16,874 nt of DNA from CAZBGL01 sp964491375 (GCA_964491375.1 CAZBGL010000307.1:1-16874), one strand, 5' to 3'. Positions 1 through 7,130 are shown, counted from the first letter of the stretch. A program made the numbers and translations. Notes: generated by a model from the letters alone, not told the origin.

Positions 1-18
1 CCCGAAGGAGGATGAAGC

Positions 19-552
19 GTGGGTTCGATGCGGGCGCGCTTCGGACGGCGGGAGCTTGAAGTGCTCGACCAAGCCCTGCCCCTGGCCCAGGAACTCACGG
101 GACAGCACTACGGCCTGGCCGACGACTGGTTCGAACGGACGAGCCACCAGGTGTGCACCCGAAAGGACCTCAGACCGTTCGAGGTGCTGGGCCCGGGCTA
201 CCTGGCCCAGATCCGGCGGGTGTACAGGCTTCCCCGCGATCCCGTCTGGCCCGTGCCGCGGCTCTGCCCCCACTACCGCATTTGCCTCCAGGACCACAAT
301 CTGTTGGAGCGCCTCCGTCACGAGCCGGGTGTACGGCTTGCCGACCTGCTGGTGGCCGTGCTCACCCACGAGTACGTGCACCTCGTTCGGTTCTGCCGTT
401 TCGACTGCCCCTACCAGGATCCCGTCCCCTTCCGGGAAGCCGAGGAGGCCCGGGTGAACCACTTGGTCCGGGAAATCCTCAGAGCCGCTCCCAGGAGGCT
501 TCGGGAGACCGCAGACCGGCTGTTTCCCGCCGGGCGGCCCGGCCGCGTGTAG
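19..552 (+). CDS. Small putative zinc metallopeptidase-like protein with HEXXH motif
   Basis: The 177-residue protein is not one I can assign to a named family. Residues 117-121 read HEYVH, the HEXXH signature of zincin metallopeptidases, inside a hydrophobic helix-like stretch (LLVAVLTHEYVHLVRF). Acidic residues at 140-143 (E-A-E-E) lie about 20 residues downstream, where gluzincins place their third zinc ligand. Two cysteine pairs bracket the motif (C83/C89 and C126/C130). There is no signal peptide or membrane segment, so it is probably cytoplasmic. The GTG start at 19 was chosen because GAAGGAGG at 4-11 sits seven bases upstream; the ATG at 28 is an alternative. A terminator follows directly, so it ends its transcription unit. 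Gene reality is well supported; peptidase activity is inferred from one motif. Confidence 0.75.
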   Translation: MGSMRARFGRRELEVLDQALPLAQELTGQHYGLADDWFERTSHQVCTRKDLRPFEVLGPGYLAQIRRVYRLPRDPVWPVPRLCPHYRICLQDHNLLERLRHEPGVRLADLLVAVLTHEYVHLVRFCRFDCPYQDPVPFREAEEARVNHLVREILRAAPRRLRETADRLFPAGRPGRV

Positions 553-561
553 GCGCCGCTC

Positions 562-583
562 CCCGCGTTGTCCGCGGGCTTTT
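562..583 (+). terminator. Intrinsic terminator after the HEXXH gene
   Basis: A perfect 6-bp GC stem (CCCGCG 562-567 with CGCGGG 573-578, loop TTGTC) is followed by C and TTTT at 580-583. It begins nine bases after the stop codon of the upstream gene and lies before the convergent HD-GYP gene. The T-run is only on the + side. Confidence 0.65.
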
Positions 584-593
584 CGCGCGGTCG

Positions 594-1817
594 TCAGGTC
601 CACGGCTGGATCTCGGCGTGGATCCTGCGGAACTCGGTGTGGATCGTCCGGAAAACGTCAAGGAGTTCGGGGTCGAAGTGGGCCCGTGGATCCATGCGGT
701 CGTCCCCCTCCAGCATCACCCTGAGGGCCTGCTCGTGGGAGAGGGCCCGCTTGTAGGGCCGGTCCGACCGGAGGGCGTCGTACACGTCGGCGATTTTGAC
801 GATCCGGGCCTCCCGCGGGATCGCTTCGCCGGCCAGACCCCGGGGATACCCCGAACCGTCCCAGTTCTCGTGGTGGGCCCCGGCGATCCGGCGGGCCACG
901 GCCAGGCGCGGGGAGGTGCCGATGATGCGCTCGCCCTGTAGAGGGTGCTGGCGCATGATGGCGGTTTCCTCGGGCGTAAGGGGCCCGGCCTTGCGAAGGA
1001 TCTCCCTGGGGGTGTGGATCTTTCCCACGTCGTGGAGCTGCGACGAGTAGGCGATCACCCGGGTTTCACCCTCCGTGTGTCCGGCCGCCCGGGCGAGGAC
1101 TTCCACGTAGCGGGTCACCCGAAGGATGTGGTCACCGGTGACCTCGTCGTTGACCTCGCTGGCCCGTGCGAGGGCGCCGATCAGGTACAGGAACGCCTCT
1201 TCCACCTCGGCCACGCGCGATGCCAGCGTCCACAGGGCGCCCAGGGTCACGGCCAGGGCCGCCAGCACCTGCCCTTCGTAGCGGGTGGCGCGCCCCGGAT
1301 AGTTGAAGGCCACGATGGCTCCCGGCCGGTCGCCTGCGATCCGGTAGGCCACGAAGTTCCGGATGGGCTCACCCACGGCCCTTCGGATCTCGGGATGGAA
1401 GCGCATCTGGTAGGTCTCCAGCGGTTCGCCTTCGTCCTGGTGATTGGAGACCTGAACGTCGCCCTCGCCCACGGAGAAGGCGTGCGCCTCGTCCCGGCCG
1501 AAGCGGATCGGGCCCCCGGTCCGCTCGAATCCTCCCGGGCGGGCACGGTATAGGAACCCCTCGAAACCTTCGTCCCTGGGATGCACCAGGAACACGTGGC
1601 TGGGGTACCGGGCCGGTGTCTCCCGCTCGCCCAGGACGATCTCCTTGAGCGCACGGAGCACGAGCGAGTCCAAGTCGGGAAACCGGGGGCATTCCCGGCA
1701 CAGTTCCTCCAGGGTCTGGTCCGTGACCCGGAGCAGGTCCAGGGTCTGCCGGAAGGCCAGGTGGCAGAGGTCACGGCCCCTTCGGGCCACGCCCAGGATG
1801 CGCGCGCGGTGTGGCAT
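594..1817 (-). CDS. GAF-like/HD-GYP domain protein, probable cyclic-di-GMP phosphodiesterase
   Basis: This 407-residue cytoplasmic protein should hydrolyse the second messenger cyclic di-GMP. Residues about 215-400 are a full HD-GYP domain: GDH at 228-230, HDVGK at 262-266, HH at 315-316 followed by the ENWDGSGYP box ending at 325, DVYDAL at 344-349 and RPYK at 353-356, so the metal-binding His/Asp set and the GYP motif are present. Residues about 50-205 look like a GAF sensor domain, with the typical end around 165-200 (GAIVAFNYPGRATRY). There are no transmembrane helices and no receiver domain, so the input is probably a cytosolic ligand or a redox or protein signal. The ATG at 1817 has GAGGGAG five bases upstream. 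It is transcribed divergently from queH. HD-GYP identity is firm; the GAF call is moderate; the signal is unknown. Confidence 0.92.
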   Translation of the reverse strand: MPHRARILGVARRGRDLCHLAFRQTLDLLRVTDQTLEELCRECPRFPDLDSLVLRALKEIVLGERETPARYPSHVFLVHPRDEGFEGFLYRARPGGFERTGGPIRFGRDEAHAFSVGEGDVQVSNHQDEGEPLETYQMRFHPEIRRAVGEPIRNFVAYRIAGDRPGAIVAFNYPGRATRYEGQVLAALAVTLGALWTLASRVAEVEEAFLYLIGALARASEVNDEVTGDHILRVTRYVEVLARAAGHTEGETRVIAYSSQLHDVGKIHTPREILRKAGPLTPEETAIMRQHPLQGERIIGTSPRLAVARRIAGAHHENWDGSGYPRGLAGEAIPREARIVKIADVYDALRSDRPYKRALSHEQALRVMLEGDDRMDPRAHFDPELLDVFRTIHTEFRRIHAEIQPWT

Positions 1818-1835
1818 GGCGGCTCCCTCGCGAGC

Positions 1836-1864
1836 TTGACGCAGGGGGATCCCGGGCCCATCCT
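1836..1864 (+). promoter_or_regulatory. Weak candidate sigma-70 promoter for queH
   Basis: TTGACG (1836-1841) and CATCCT (1859-1864) are 17 bases apart in the short divergent region between the HD-GYP gene and queH. The -35 is good and the -10 poor, so this is tentative. Confidence 0.25.
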
Positions 1865-1886
1865 AACGCCTGCGCAAGGAGACGCA

Positions 1887-2432
1887 ATGAAGATCCTGCT
1901 CCACAGTTGCTGCGGTCCGTGCACCATCGTGCCCCTCCGCCGCCTCCGGGAGGAGGGAGCCGAGGTGTTCGCGGTCTACGCCAACCCGAACATCCATCCG
2001 TACACAGAGTGGGAACGCCGGCGCGAGGCCCTGGAACACCTGGCCGGCCAAGCGAAACTCCGGCTGCTGCCGCCGGCCGCGTACGACGTCACCGGGTGGC
2101 TGAGGCAGGTCGTGTTCCGCGAGGCGGACCGCTGCCGGATCTGCTATTTCCTGCGGCTCCGGCACACCGCCCTGCTGGCGCGCCGGGGGCGGTTCGAGGC
2201 GTTTTCCACTACGCTCCTGTACAGCAAGTTCCAGAAACACGAACTCGTGCGCGAGGTGGGAGAGGCGGTGGGTCGGGAGGTGGGGGTGCCCTTCCTGTAC
2301 CGGGACTGGCGGCCCGGGTGGAAGGACGGGGTGGAGGCATCCAGGGCCATGGGCCTCTACCGCCAGGCGTACTGCGGGTGCATTTACAGCGAACAGGAGC
2401 GCTACGGCCCCTCGGGAGGTGGTTCCCGATGA
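1887..2432 (+). CDS. queH: Epoxyqueuosine reductase QueH (DUF208 family)
   Basis: QueH catalyses the last step of queuosine synthesis, reducing epoxyqueuosine to queuosine in tRNA wobble positions, and replaces the unrelated cobalamin-dependent QueG. The 181-residue protein carries the family's conserved cysteines: H-S-C-C-G-P-C at 6-12, C-R-I-C at 83-86 and C-G-C at 163-165, which bind the iron-sulfur/metal centre. It also has the YSKFQKH box at 112-118. Length matches the family. The reading frame is open upstream, but the ATG at 1887 is the right start: AAGGAG lies five bases before it and the family's conserved N-terminus (MKILLHSCCGPC) begins there. The stop overlaps the start of the next gene by ATGA, implying translational coupling. 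Other queuosine genes are not in the window. Confidence 0.93.
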   Translation: MKILLHSCCGPCTIVPLRRLREEGAEVFAVYANPNIHPYTEWERRREALEHLAGQAKLRLLPPAAYDVTGWLRQVVFREADRCRICYFLRLRHTALLARRGRFEAFSTTLLYSKFQKHELVREVGEAVGREVGVPFLYRDWRPGWKDGVEASRAMGLYRQAYCGCIYSEQERYGPSGGGSR

Positions 2433-2641
2433 CCGGCTTGGGAAAGATGCTCATCCTGATCGGCGTGGTGCTGATCGCGGTGGGCGCCGTCCTGATGCTG
2501 GGGAGCAAGATCCCTTTCCTGGGCCGGCTCCCCGGCGACATCGTGGTGGAGCGGCCCGGGTTCACCTTCTACTTCCCCCTGGGCACGTCGATCCTCCTTT
2601 CCATCGTGCTGTCCCTCATCCTCTGGCTGATCCAGCGGTGA
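2429..2641 (+). CDS. DUF2905 family small membrane protein
   Basis: This 70-residue protein has two hydrophobic helices (about 5-25 and 51-68) joined by a short polar loop with the family signature GRLPGDI (32-38) and the following ERPGFTFYFPLGTS segment (41-54). Both ends are probably on the same side of the inner membrane. The DUF2905 family is widespread and has no established function. The ATG overlaps the queH stop (ATGA), with GGGAGGTGG at 2414-2422 upstream, so it is almost certainly translated from the queH message. Whether the pairing is functional is unknown; I see no direct link to queuosine. Confidence 0.9.
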   Translation: MTGLGKMLILIGVVLIAVGAVLMLGSKIPFLGRLPGDIVVERPGFTFYFPLGTSILLSIVLSLILWLIQR

Positions 2642-2797
2642 CGGGCCCGAATCCGGTTCGTTGAACACGAAGATCCCTTCCTGTCGTCACCTCCATGAGA
2701 ACCCGTGGGGGAGGACGCCCCTTGCCTCTCCGGGCTTCAGATCCTGCCCCGGTTGGCCGTTTGGTATGGCGTACCCCTTGCGCTCGCGGAAGTTCCC

Positions 2798-4582
2798 ATG
2801 AAGGACGTCGGCGCCTATCGGATCACCGAACGCATCGGTCAGGGCGGCATGGCCACGGTGTACAAGGCGGTGCAGGTTTCCCTGGACCGTCCCGTGGCCA
2901 TCAAGGTGTTGTCCCAGAGCCTGGCGAAGGATCCGGAGCTCCTCGAGCGGTTCCGGCGCGAGTCCCTGATCATCGCCAAGCTCTCCCACCCCAACATCAT
3001 CCACGTGATCGACAGGGGCCTCACCCGGGACGGCCGCCCGTACTTCGTCATGGAGTACGTGGAGGGCACGGACCTCGCCCGGGTGATCCGGGAAGGGGGC
3101 ATGGACACTACCCGCAAGCTGGACGTGATGATCCAGGTGTGCAAGGCGGTGGGCTATGCCCACAAAAACGGGGTGATCCACCGGGACATCAAGCCGGGCA
3201 ACATCCTGATCGACCGGGATGGGAACGCACGGGTTCTGGATTTCGGGATCGCGCAGTTTTCGGGCGACGGGCACCTGCCGCCCGACCGGACCATGGTTGG
3301 CACGGTCATGGGCACCGCTGCGTACATGTCGCCCGAGCAGCAGGTGGACTCCGGATCGGTCACGGCGGCCAGCGACATCTACTCGCTCGGTGCCGTCATG
3401 TACGAACTCTTCACGGGCCGCAGGCCGGCCGGGCGGCTGGAGGCTCCGTCCAAGATCGTGCCCGGTCTTCCCGAAGCCCTGGACGACCTGATCCTCCAGT
3501 GCCTTGAGCCCGACCCGGCCCGCAGGCCGGCATCGGCCGACGAGGTGCGGGACCGCCTGCTCCAGATCCTGCGGGGCGCCCACATCGGAGGGGACCAGCG
3601 CCGCCGGGCCGGGCAGGGGCTGGCCCGGGTGGAGGAGAAGTTCGCACTGCTCGACGTGATCAAGGAGGACCAGTACGGCGCGGTCTACCTGTACGAGGAC
3701 CGTCTCGACCACAAGCTGTTGGTGATCAAGAAAAAGCCCGCGGAGAGCTCGGGCTACACCGAGGCCCGCATGTTCACCACGCTCCGCCACCCCAACGTGG
3801 TGAGCGTGCTGGGCACGTCACGCAACGAGCAGTTTTACATCGTGGTGATGGAGTACCTGAGCGGGGGGAGCCTCAAGGACCGGCTGGTGCAGCCGTTCCC
3901 CTGGGAGGAGGCGCTCCGGGTGGCCCGGGGGATGTTTAGCGGGCTGGCGTTCGCCCACCGCAACCGGATCCTCCACGGAAACCTGAGACCCTCCAACGTG
4001 CTGTTCACAGAGGGGGGCGAGGTGAAGCTCACGGACTTCGGCCTGGAGGAGCACTACGGAGCTCCCGGCGGCCCCCCCAACTGGTACAGCATCCGGGGGG
4101 AACCCCGGTCGGCCCGCGCGGACCTCTTCGCCGGGGGCACGCTCCTGTACCAGATGCTCACGGGGCACATCCCGCAGTGGGAGGAGGGCAGACCTCGGTG
4201 GGACGAGCATCTGAACGGGGTGCCCCAGGGCGTGCGCGACCTCCTGGAACGCCTGCTCCAGATCGACCCGGCGAAGCGGCCGGCCAGCGCCGACGTGGTC
4301 GTGGAGGAACTGGACCGGCTCCTCTACGGCACCCCGGGCTCGGATGCGCCCACCGTGGTGATGAACAGGGAACGGGCCCCCGAGGACGACGCGGCCCGCC
4401 CGGGCGCAGGCACCGGGCGCGGCCGAAGGATCCTACGGGTTGTGACATACGGGCTCGCGCTGGGCGCCGCCGCCGGCGCAGGGTACCTGGCGAACGGCGT
4501 GGGGATCGAGCGGGCCGTGGATGTGGTGGCCGACCTGTTCCGCAGGGCGGTGGCCCTGGTGGCGTCCGGCGGGGGCGGGTGA
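2798..4582 (+). CDS. Membrane-anchored Ser/Thr protein kinase with tandem kinase and pseudokinase domains
   Basis: The 594-residue protein has two Hanks-type kinase folds. The first (about 7-258) looks fully active: GQGGMATVY loop (14-22), VAIK lysine K36, helix-C E55, HRDIKPGN loop (128-135, catalytic D130), DFG 148-150, threonines at 165, 169 and 173 in the activation segment, SPE at 178-180. The second (about 282-510) is degraded: no glycine-rich loop (KEDQYGAVY), catalytic loop HGNLRPSN (393-400) with Asn395 replacing the catalytic Asp and Arg397 replacing Lys, no clear APE, but K311 and DFG 413-415 kept. A low-complexity linker (515-543) leads to one membrane helix (about 546-566) and a short tail. 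The ATG at 2798 starts six residues before the kinase domain; the frame is open back to a GTG at 2705 with no ribosome site. It is followed five bases later by a PP2C phosphatase, so the two are probably co-expressed. Kinase identity is firm; loss of catalysis in domain 2 is inferred from residues. Confidence 0.95.
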   Translation: MKDVGAYRITERIGQGGMATVYKAVQVSLDRPVAIKVLSQSLAKDPELLERFRRESLIIAKLSHPNIIHVIDRGLTRDGRPYFVMEYVEGTDLARVIREGGMDTTRKLDVMIQVCKAVGYAHKNGVIHRDIKPGNILIDRDGNARVLDFGIAQFSGDGHLPPDRTMVGTVMGTAAYMSPEQQVDSGSVTAASDIYSLGAVMYELFTGRRPAGRLEAPSKIVPGLPEALDDLILQCLEPDPARRPASADEVRDRLLQILRGAHIGGDQRRRAGQGLARVEEKFALLDVIKEDQYGAVYLYEDRLDHKLLVIKKKPAESSGYTEARMFTTLRHPNVVSVLGTSRNEQFYIVVMEYLSGGSLKDRLVQPFPWEEALRVARGMFSGLAFAHRNRILHGNLRPSNVLFTEGGEVKLTDFGLEEHYGAPGGPPNWYSIRGEPRSARADLFAGGTLLYQMLTGHIPQWEEGRPRWDEHLNGVPQGVRDLLERLLQIDPAKRPASADVVVEELDRLLYGTPGSDAPTVVMNRERAPEDDAARPGAGTGRGRRILRVVTYGLALGAAAGAGYLANGVGIERAVDVVADLFRRAVALVASGGGG

Positions 4583-4587
4583 CGGCT

Positions 4588-5343
4588 ATGGGGCTTCTGG
4601 GAGCCGTGGTACGGCTGCGGGAGAGGCACACCGGTGTCATCCGGTGGGTCGCGGCAGGGGCCACCCATCCGGGCCGGGTGCGCGAACGCAACGAAGACGC
4701 TTTCCGGATCGCGTCCGGGGTGCCCCTGTGGGTCGTGGCCGACGGCCTGGGCGGCCACAGGGGCGGGGAACGGGCGAGCCGGGTGGCGGTGGACGAAGTG
4801 GTGGAGGCATTCCTGAAGGGGAAGGGGGGCGCGTCCGCTCGGCTCCGCAAGGCGGTGGAAGCCGCCCACCGGGCGGTGTTGCGGGACGCGGACGACCAGC
4901 CCGACCGCCAGGGCATGGGGTGCACTCTGGTGGCGGCCGCTGCGGCACACAACCTCCTCCACGTGTGCCACGCCGGGGATGTGCGCTGTTACGTGGGCCA
5001 GGGGGGCGAACTCGTGGCGGTGACCCGGGATCATTCCGCGGTGGCCGAGCTGGGGTTGGATCCGGGGGAACTCCACGGCCACCCGATGCGCCACGTAGTG
5101 ACCCGCGCAGTGGGCGTGGACCTGGCCGGGGGGCCGGAGTGCAGCACGTGGCCCCTGGAAGGGGTGGACCGGATCCTGTTGTGCACCGACGGGCTCTGGT
5201 CCGTCGTGCCCGGGGATGTGATGTGCGGGGTGCTCTACAAAGCCCCCGACCCCCAGAGCGCCGCCGACCGGCTCGTCCGGCTGGCAAACCACGCCGGGGG
5301 TCGAGACAACGTGACCGTGATCGTGGTGTTCCGGCGCGGCTGA
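4588..5343 (+). CDS. PP2C-family Ser/Thr protein phosphatase
   Basis: This 251-residue soluble enzyme should remove phosphates placed by the kinase encoded just upstream. It has the complete PP2C metal-binding pattern: RxRNED (32-37), DGLGGH (52-57), GCTLVA (111-116), AGD (129-131), CTDGLW (199-204) and GRDNVTV (238-244). Length equals the bare catalytic domain of bacterial PCPs (Stp/PrpC type), with about 20 extra N-terminal residues. It begins five bases after the kinase stop. The ATG at 4588 is preferred; a GTG at 4579 overlapping the kinase stop (GTGA) is an alternative adding three residues. Its TGA abuts the stop codon of the convergent FHA gene with no base between them. Confidence 0.95.
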   Translation: MGLLGAVVRLRERHTGVIRWVAAGATHPGRVRERNEDAFRIASGVPLWVVADGLGGHRGGERASRVAVDEVVEAFLKGKGGASARLRKAVEAAHRAVLRDADDQPDRQGMGCTLVAAAAAHNLLHVCHAGDVRCYVGQGGELVAVTRDHSAVAELGLDPGELHGHPMRHVVTRAVGVDLAGGPECSTWPLEGVDRILLCTDGLWSVVPGDVMCGVLYKAPDPQSAADRLVRLANHAGGRDNVTVIVVFRRG

Positions 5344-5874
5344 TCAGGCGATCTCCACCCGCACCCGAAGGATGGTGTTCCCGATCCGGATCTCGTCGCC
5401 TGCGGTGACGAACTCCGCGCTCACGGTGCGGCCGTTCACGAAGGTGCCGTTGGTGCTGCCCAGGTCCTTCACGATCACCCGGTCCCGCACCCGTTCGATC
5501 TCCAGGTGGAGGCGGCTCACCAGCGGGTCCGAGACCCGTAGGTGAACGTTGCCCCGTCCCACGGTGATACGGGCGTCCGAAAACTCCAGTTCCCGCCGGC
5601 CCCCGGACGCGTCGGTCACCTCCACCACCATCCGGTACGACGCCCTCGGAACCCCCACCTGGGACAGGTCGCTCACGTGGTGATACACCGTGCCGTCCAC
5701 GTCGGGCTCCGGACGGGCGCCCCCGGCCGGAGCGGAGGGGACGCGCGGGTGGAGGTGCTCCTGGACCAACGAGACGGCGCCGCACCGCTTGCAGCGGTAC
5801 CGGACGGGCCTGCGGGGGAGCTTGGCCGGGTCGACCCGCAGGGCGGTCCGGCACGAGGGGCACACGAAGTACAT
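5344..5874 (-). CDS. Zinc-ribbon plus FHA domain phosphothreonine-binding protein
   Basis: FHA domains bind phosphothreonine, which makes this the likely reader of the adjacent kinase/phosphatase pair. The 176-residue protein starts with an MJ0042-type zinc ribbon (C5-x2-C8, C28-x2-C31), has a variable Pro/Ala-rich linker (about 42-75) and ends in an FHA domain (about 81-175). The FHA binding residues are present: GR at 106-107, S120 and H123 (SRLH), and STNGT at 140-144. There is no signal peptide or membrane helix. I chose the ATG at 5874, which has GAGG about ten bases upstream; a GTG three codons earlier has no room for a ribosome site. It points toward the phosphatase gene and the two stop codons form the palindrome TGATCA (5341-5346). 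Confidence 0.92.
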   Translation of the reverse strand: MYFVCPSCRTALRVDPAKLPRRPVRYRCKRCGAVSLVQEHLHPRVPSAPAGGARPEPDVDGTVYHHVSDLSQVGVPRASYRMVVEVTDASGGRRELEFSDARITVGRGNVHLRVSDPLVSRLHLEIERVRDRVIVKDLGSTNGTFVNGRTVSAEFVTAGDEIRIGNTILRVRVEIA

Positions 5875-5918
5875 GGGAACCACGCCTCTACGGGCTGAAA
5901 CCCGTACGGGATGGAGTC

Positions 5919-5947
5919 TCTTTAGCAGCCCGGCCTCGGGGGGTCAA
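5919..5947 (-). promoter_or_regulatory. Candidate sigma-70 promoter for the FHA gene
   Basis: Reading the minus strand, TTGACC (5942-5947) and TAAAGA (5919-5924) are 17 bases apart, between the cytochrome stop and the FHA start. A 6-bp hairpin (TACGGG 5889-5894 with CCCGTA 5901-5906) lies in the resulting leader just before the ribosome site. The -10 matches poorly. Confidence 0.35.
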
Positions 5948-5962
5948 CGCCGGAGCATCCCT

Positions 5963-7084
5963 TCAATAGTGGCACTTTCGGCAAAACCGCCGCTGCAGCG
6001 CCTCGTTGTGCACGATGTCCATGCGGGCGATGTCGTCGAGGGCATGGGGGCTGTGGCAACTGGTGCAACCGTAGGGCGCCCCGGGGTGCGACGGGTCCAC
6101 CGGGCCTTCCACCGGGTGGCCGACGATGGGGTGTCCGGCCTCAGCTCCCACCACGTCCGGATGGCACCCGGCGCAGAACCGGTTGCCCCGGGCCGAGGTC
6201 AGCTCCTGGGTTGCGCCCCCGTGCGGGTCGTGGCACCGGGTGCAGGGCACCTTGCCGTGGAGCCCCTGGTTCACGGGCAGCGGCAGGGTCTCGGAGTGGC
6301 ACCGCAGGCACAGGCCCGGCAGCCTCTCGCGCAGCGCGGCCGAACCGTAGCCCCCGTGGGGATCGTGGCACACCAGGCACATCCCCGCGGCCACGGGACC
6401 GTGCACGTACTTGTTCCCGCCCAGCGTGCGGGCCAGGAAGTCCTCGTGGCAGGTGCCGCAGTTGGAGGGCTGGGAGCGGTTCACCGCGAAACGGGCCGGC
6501 GCGTACTCCGGGCGGTGGCACACGAAGCAGGCGTACACGGCGGTGGGGCCGTGCAGGTGCGGACCCTGCTCGATCCGGGGATGGCACGCGCCGCACACCT
6601 TGCCGGCCGGGGTGAGGGGCTTGTCCGGGACGGTTTCGAAGACCTCGGGCAGGCTGTGGCATCCCGAACATGCGGATTCGCGGTCCTTCTGGTGGAAGCG
6701 GTACGGCCGGTCGCCGGGCGATGCCGCGGTGCGCAGGCTGTAAGGGGGCGCATATGTCACCGCGAGGCGGAGGAGTTCGGTCTCATCCGAAGCCCTCAGC
6801 ACCCGGAACGTCTGCCGGCCTTCGTCCAAGGGCAGCCACACGTGATACAGGTCCTCGCGGTCGCCCGGAACCGGCGCGGTCCGGGCCTGCAGGGGGCGCC
6901 CGTCCTTTTGCACCACGGTCTGCTCGCCCGCCCTTACGACGTAGACCAGAAGGACTTCAGGTGCGGACACCACGGCCCCGTCCACCGGGGCCAGCATTCG
7001 CACCGGGGCAGCCGCCGCGGGAACGCCACCCACCAGGGTTGCGAATACGACGAGGGTCCAGAGCCGGGATGCGAACACGCGCAT
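5963..7084 (-). CDS. Periplasmic ten-haem c-type cytochrome with N-terminal beta domain (paired CXXCH)
   Basis: The 373-residue protein is an exported multihaem electron carrier. A signal peptide (RxxxxR, hydrophobic 9-20, cleavage near AAA-AP at 24-27) is followed by a haem-free domain (about 28-115) that looks like a small beta-sandwich. Ten CXXCH haem sites then follow at 139, 164, 186, 209, 236, 259, 281, 304, 340 and 368; the last ends one residue before the C-terminus. Several are the paired doubled-CXXCH type with CxxCHDPHGG (236-244, 281-290). Histidines between the motifs can serve as distal ligands. ATG 7084 was chosen because GGAGGTG lies seven bases upstream and the signal peptide begins there, although the frame runs back to 7138. 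No porin, quinol oxidase or maturation gene is adjacent, so the partner is unknown. It could be a DmsE/MtrA-like or NrfB-like carrier. Confidence 0.93.
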   Translation of the reverse strand: MRVFASRLWTLVVFATLVGGVPAAAAPVRMLAPVDGAVVSAPEVLLVYVVRAGEQTVVQKDGRPLQARTAPVPGDREDLYHVWLPLDEGRQTFRVLRASDETELLRLAVTYAPPYSLRTAASPGDRPYRFHQKDRESACSGCHSLPEVFETVPDKPLTPAGKVCGACHPRIEQGPHLHGPTAVYACFVCHRPEYAPARFAVNRSQPSNCGTCHEDFLARTLGGNKYVHGPVAAGMCLVCHDPHGGYGSAALRERLPGLCLRCHSETLPLPVNQGLHGKVPCTRCHDPHGGATQELTSARGNRFCAGCHPDVVGAEAGHPIVGHPVEGPVDPSHPGAPYGCTSCHSPHALDDIARMDIVHNEALQRRFCRKCHY

Positions 7085-7093
7085 GGGTCGACA

Positions 7094-7130
7094 CCTCCGG
7101 GAGGGCTTCCCGGCCCCCGAGCGGGCCGGG
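7094..7130 (-). promoter_or_regulatory. Leader hairpins before the cytochrome gene
   Basis: An 8-bp perfect stem (CCCGGCCC 7109-7116, GGGCCGGG 7123-7130, 6-base loop) stands between the transporter stop and the cytochrome start. It is followed on the minus strand by the palindrome CCTCCCGGAGG (7094-7104), which contains the cytochrome's own ribosome site. No T-run follows the large stem, so it is not a standard terminator. It may limit read-through from the transporter gene or translation of the cytochrome. Confidence 0.4.

Noticed and set aside
1581..1886. Longer N-terminus for queH
   Set aside because: The extension overlaps the HD-GYP gene on the other strand and has no ribosome site; the conserved family N-terminus begins at 1887.
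2767..2781. Sigma-54-like promoter TGGC-N7-TTGC before the kinase gene
   Set aside because: The GG/GC spacing is correct, but the central positions do not match, and transcription would start about five bases before the ATG, leaving no ribosome site. No sigma-54 activator is nearby.
2705..2797. Longer N-terminus for the kinase from GTG 2705
   Set aside because: No ribosome site precedes it and the 31 extra residues look random; the kinase domain fits a start at 2798.
2798..5874. Type VI secretion regulatory cluster
   Set aside because: Kinase, phosphatase and FHA genes are present but no Tss/Hcp/VgrG/ClpV gene is in the window, and the FHA protein is not of the T6SS type.
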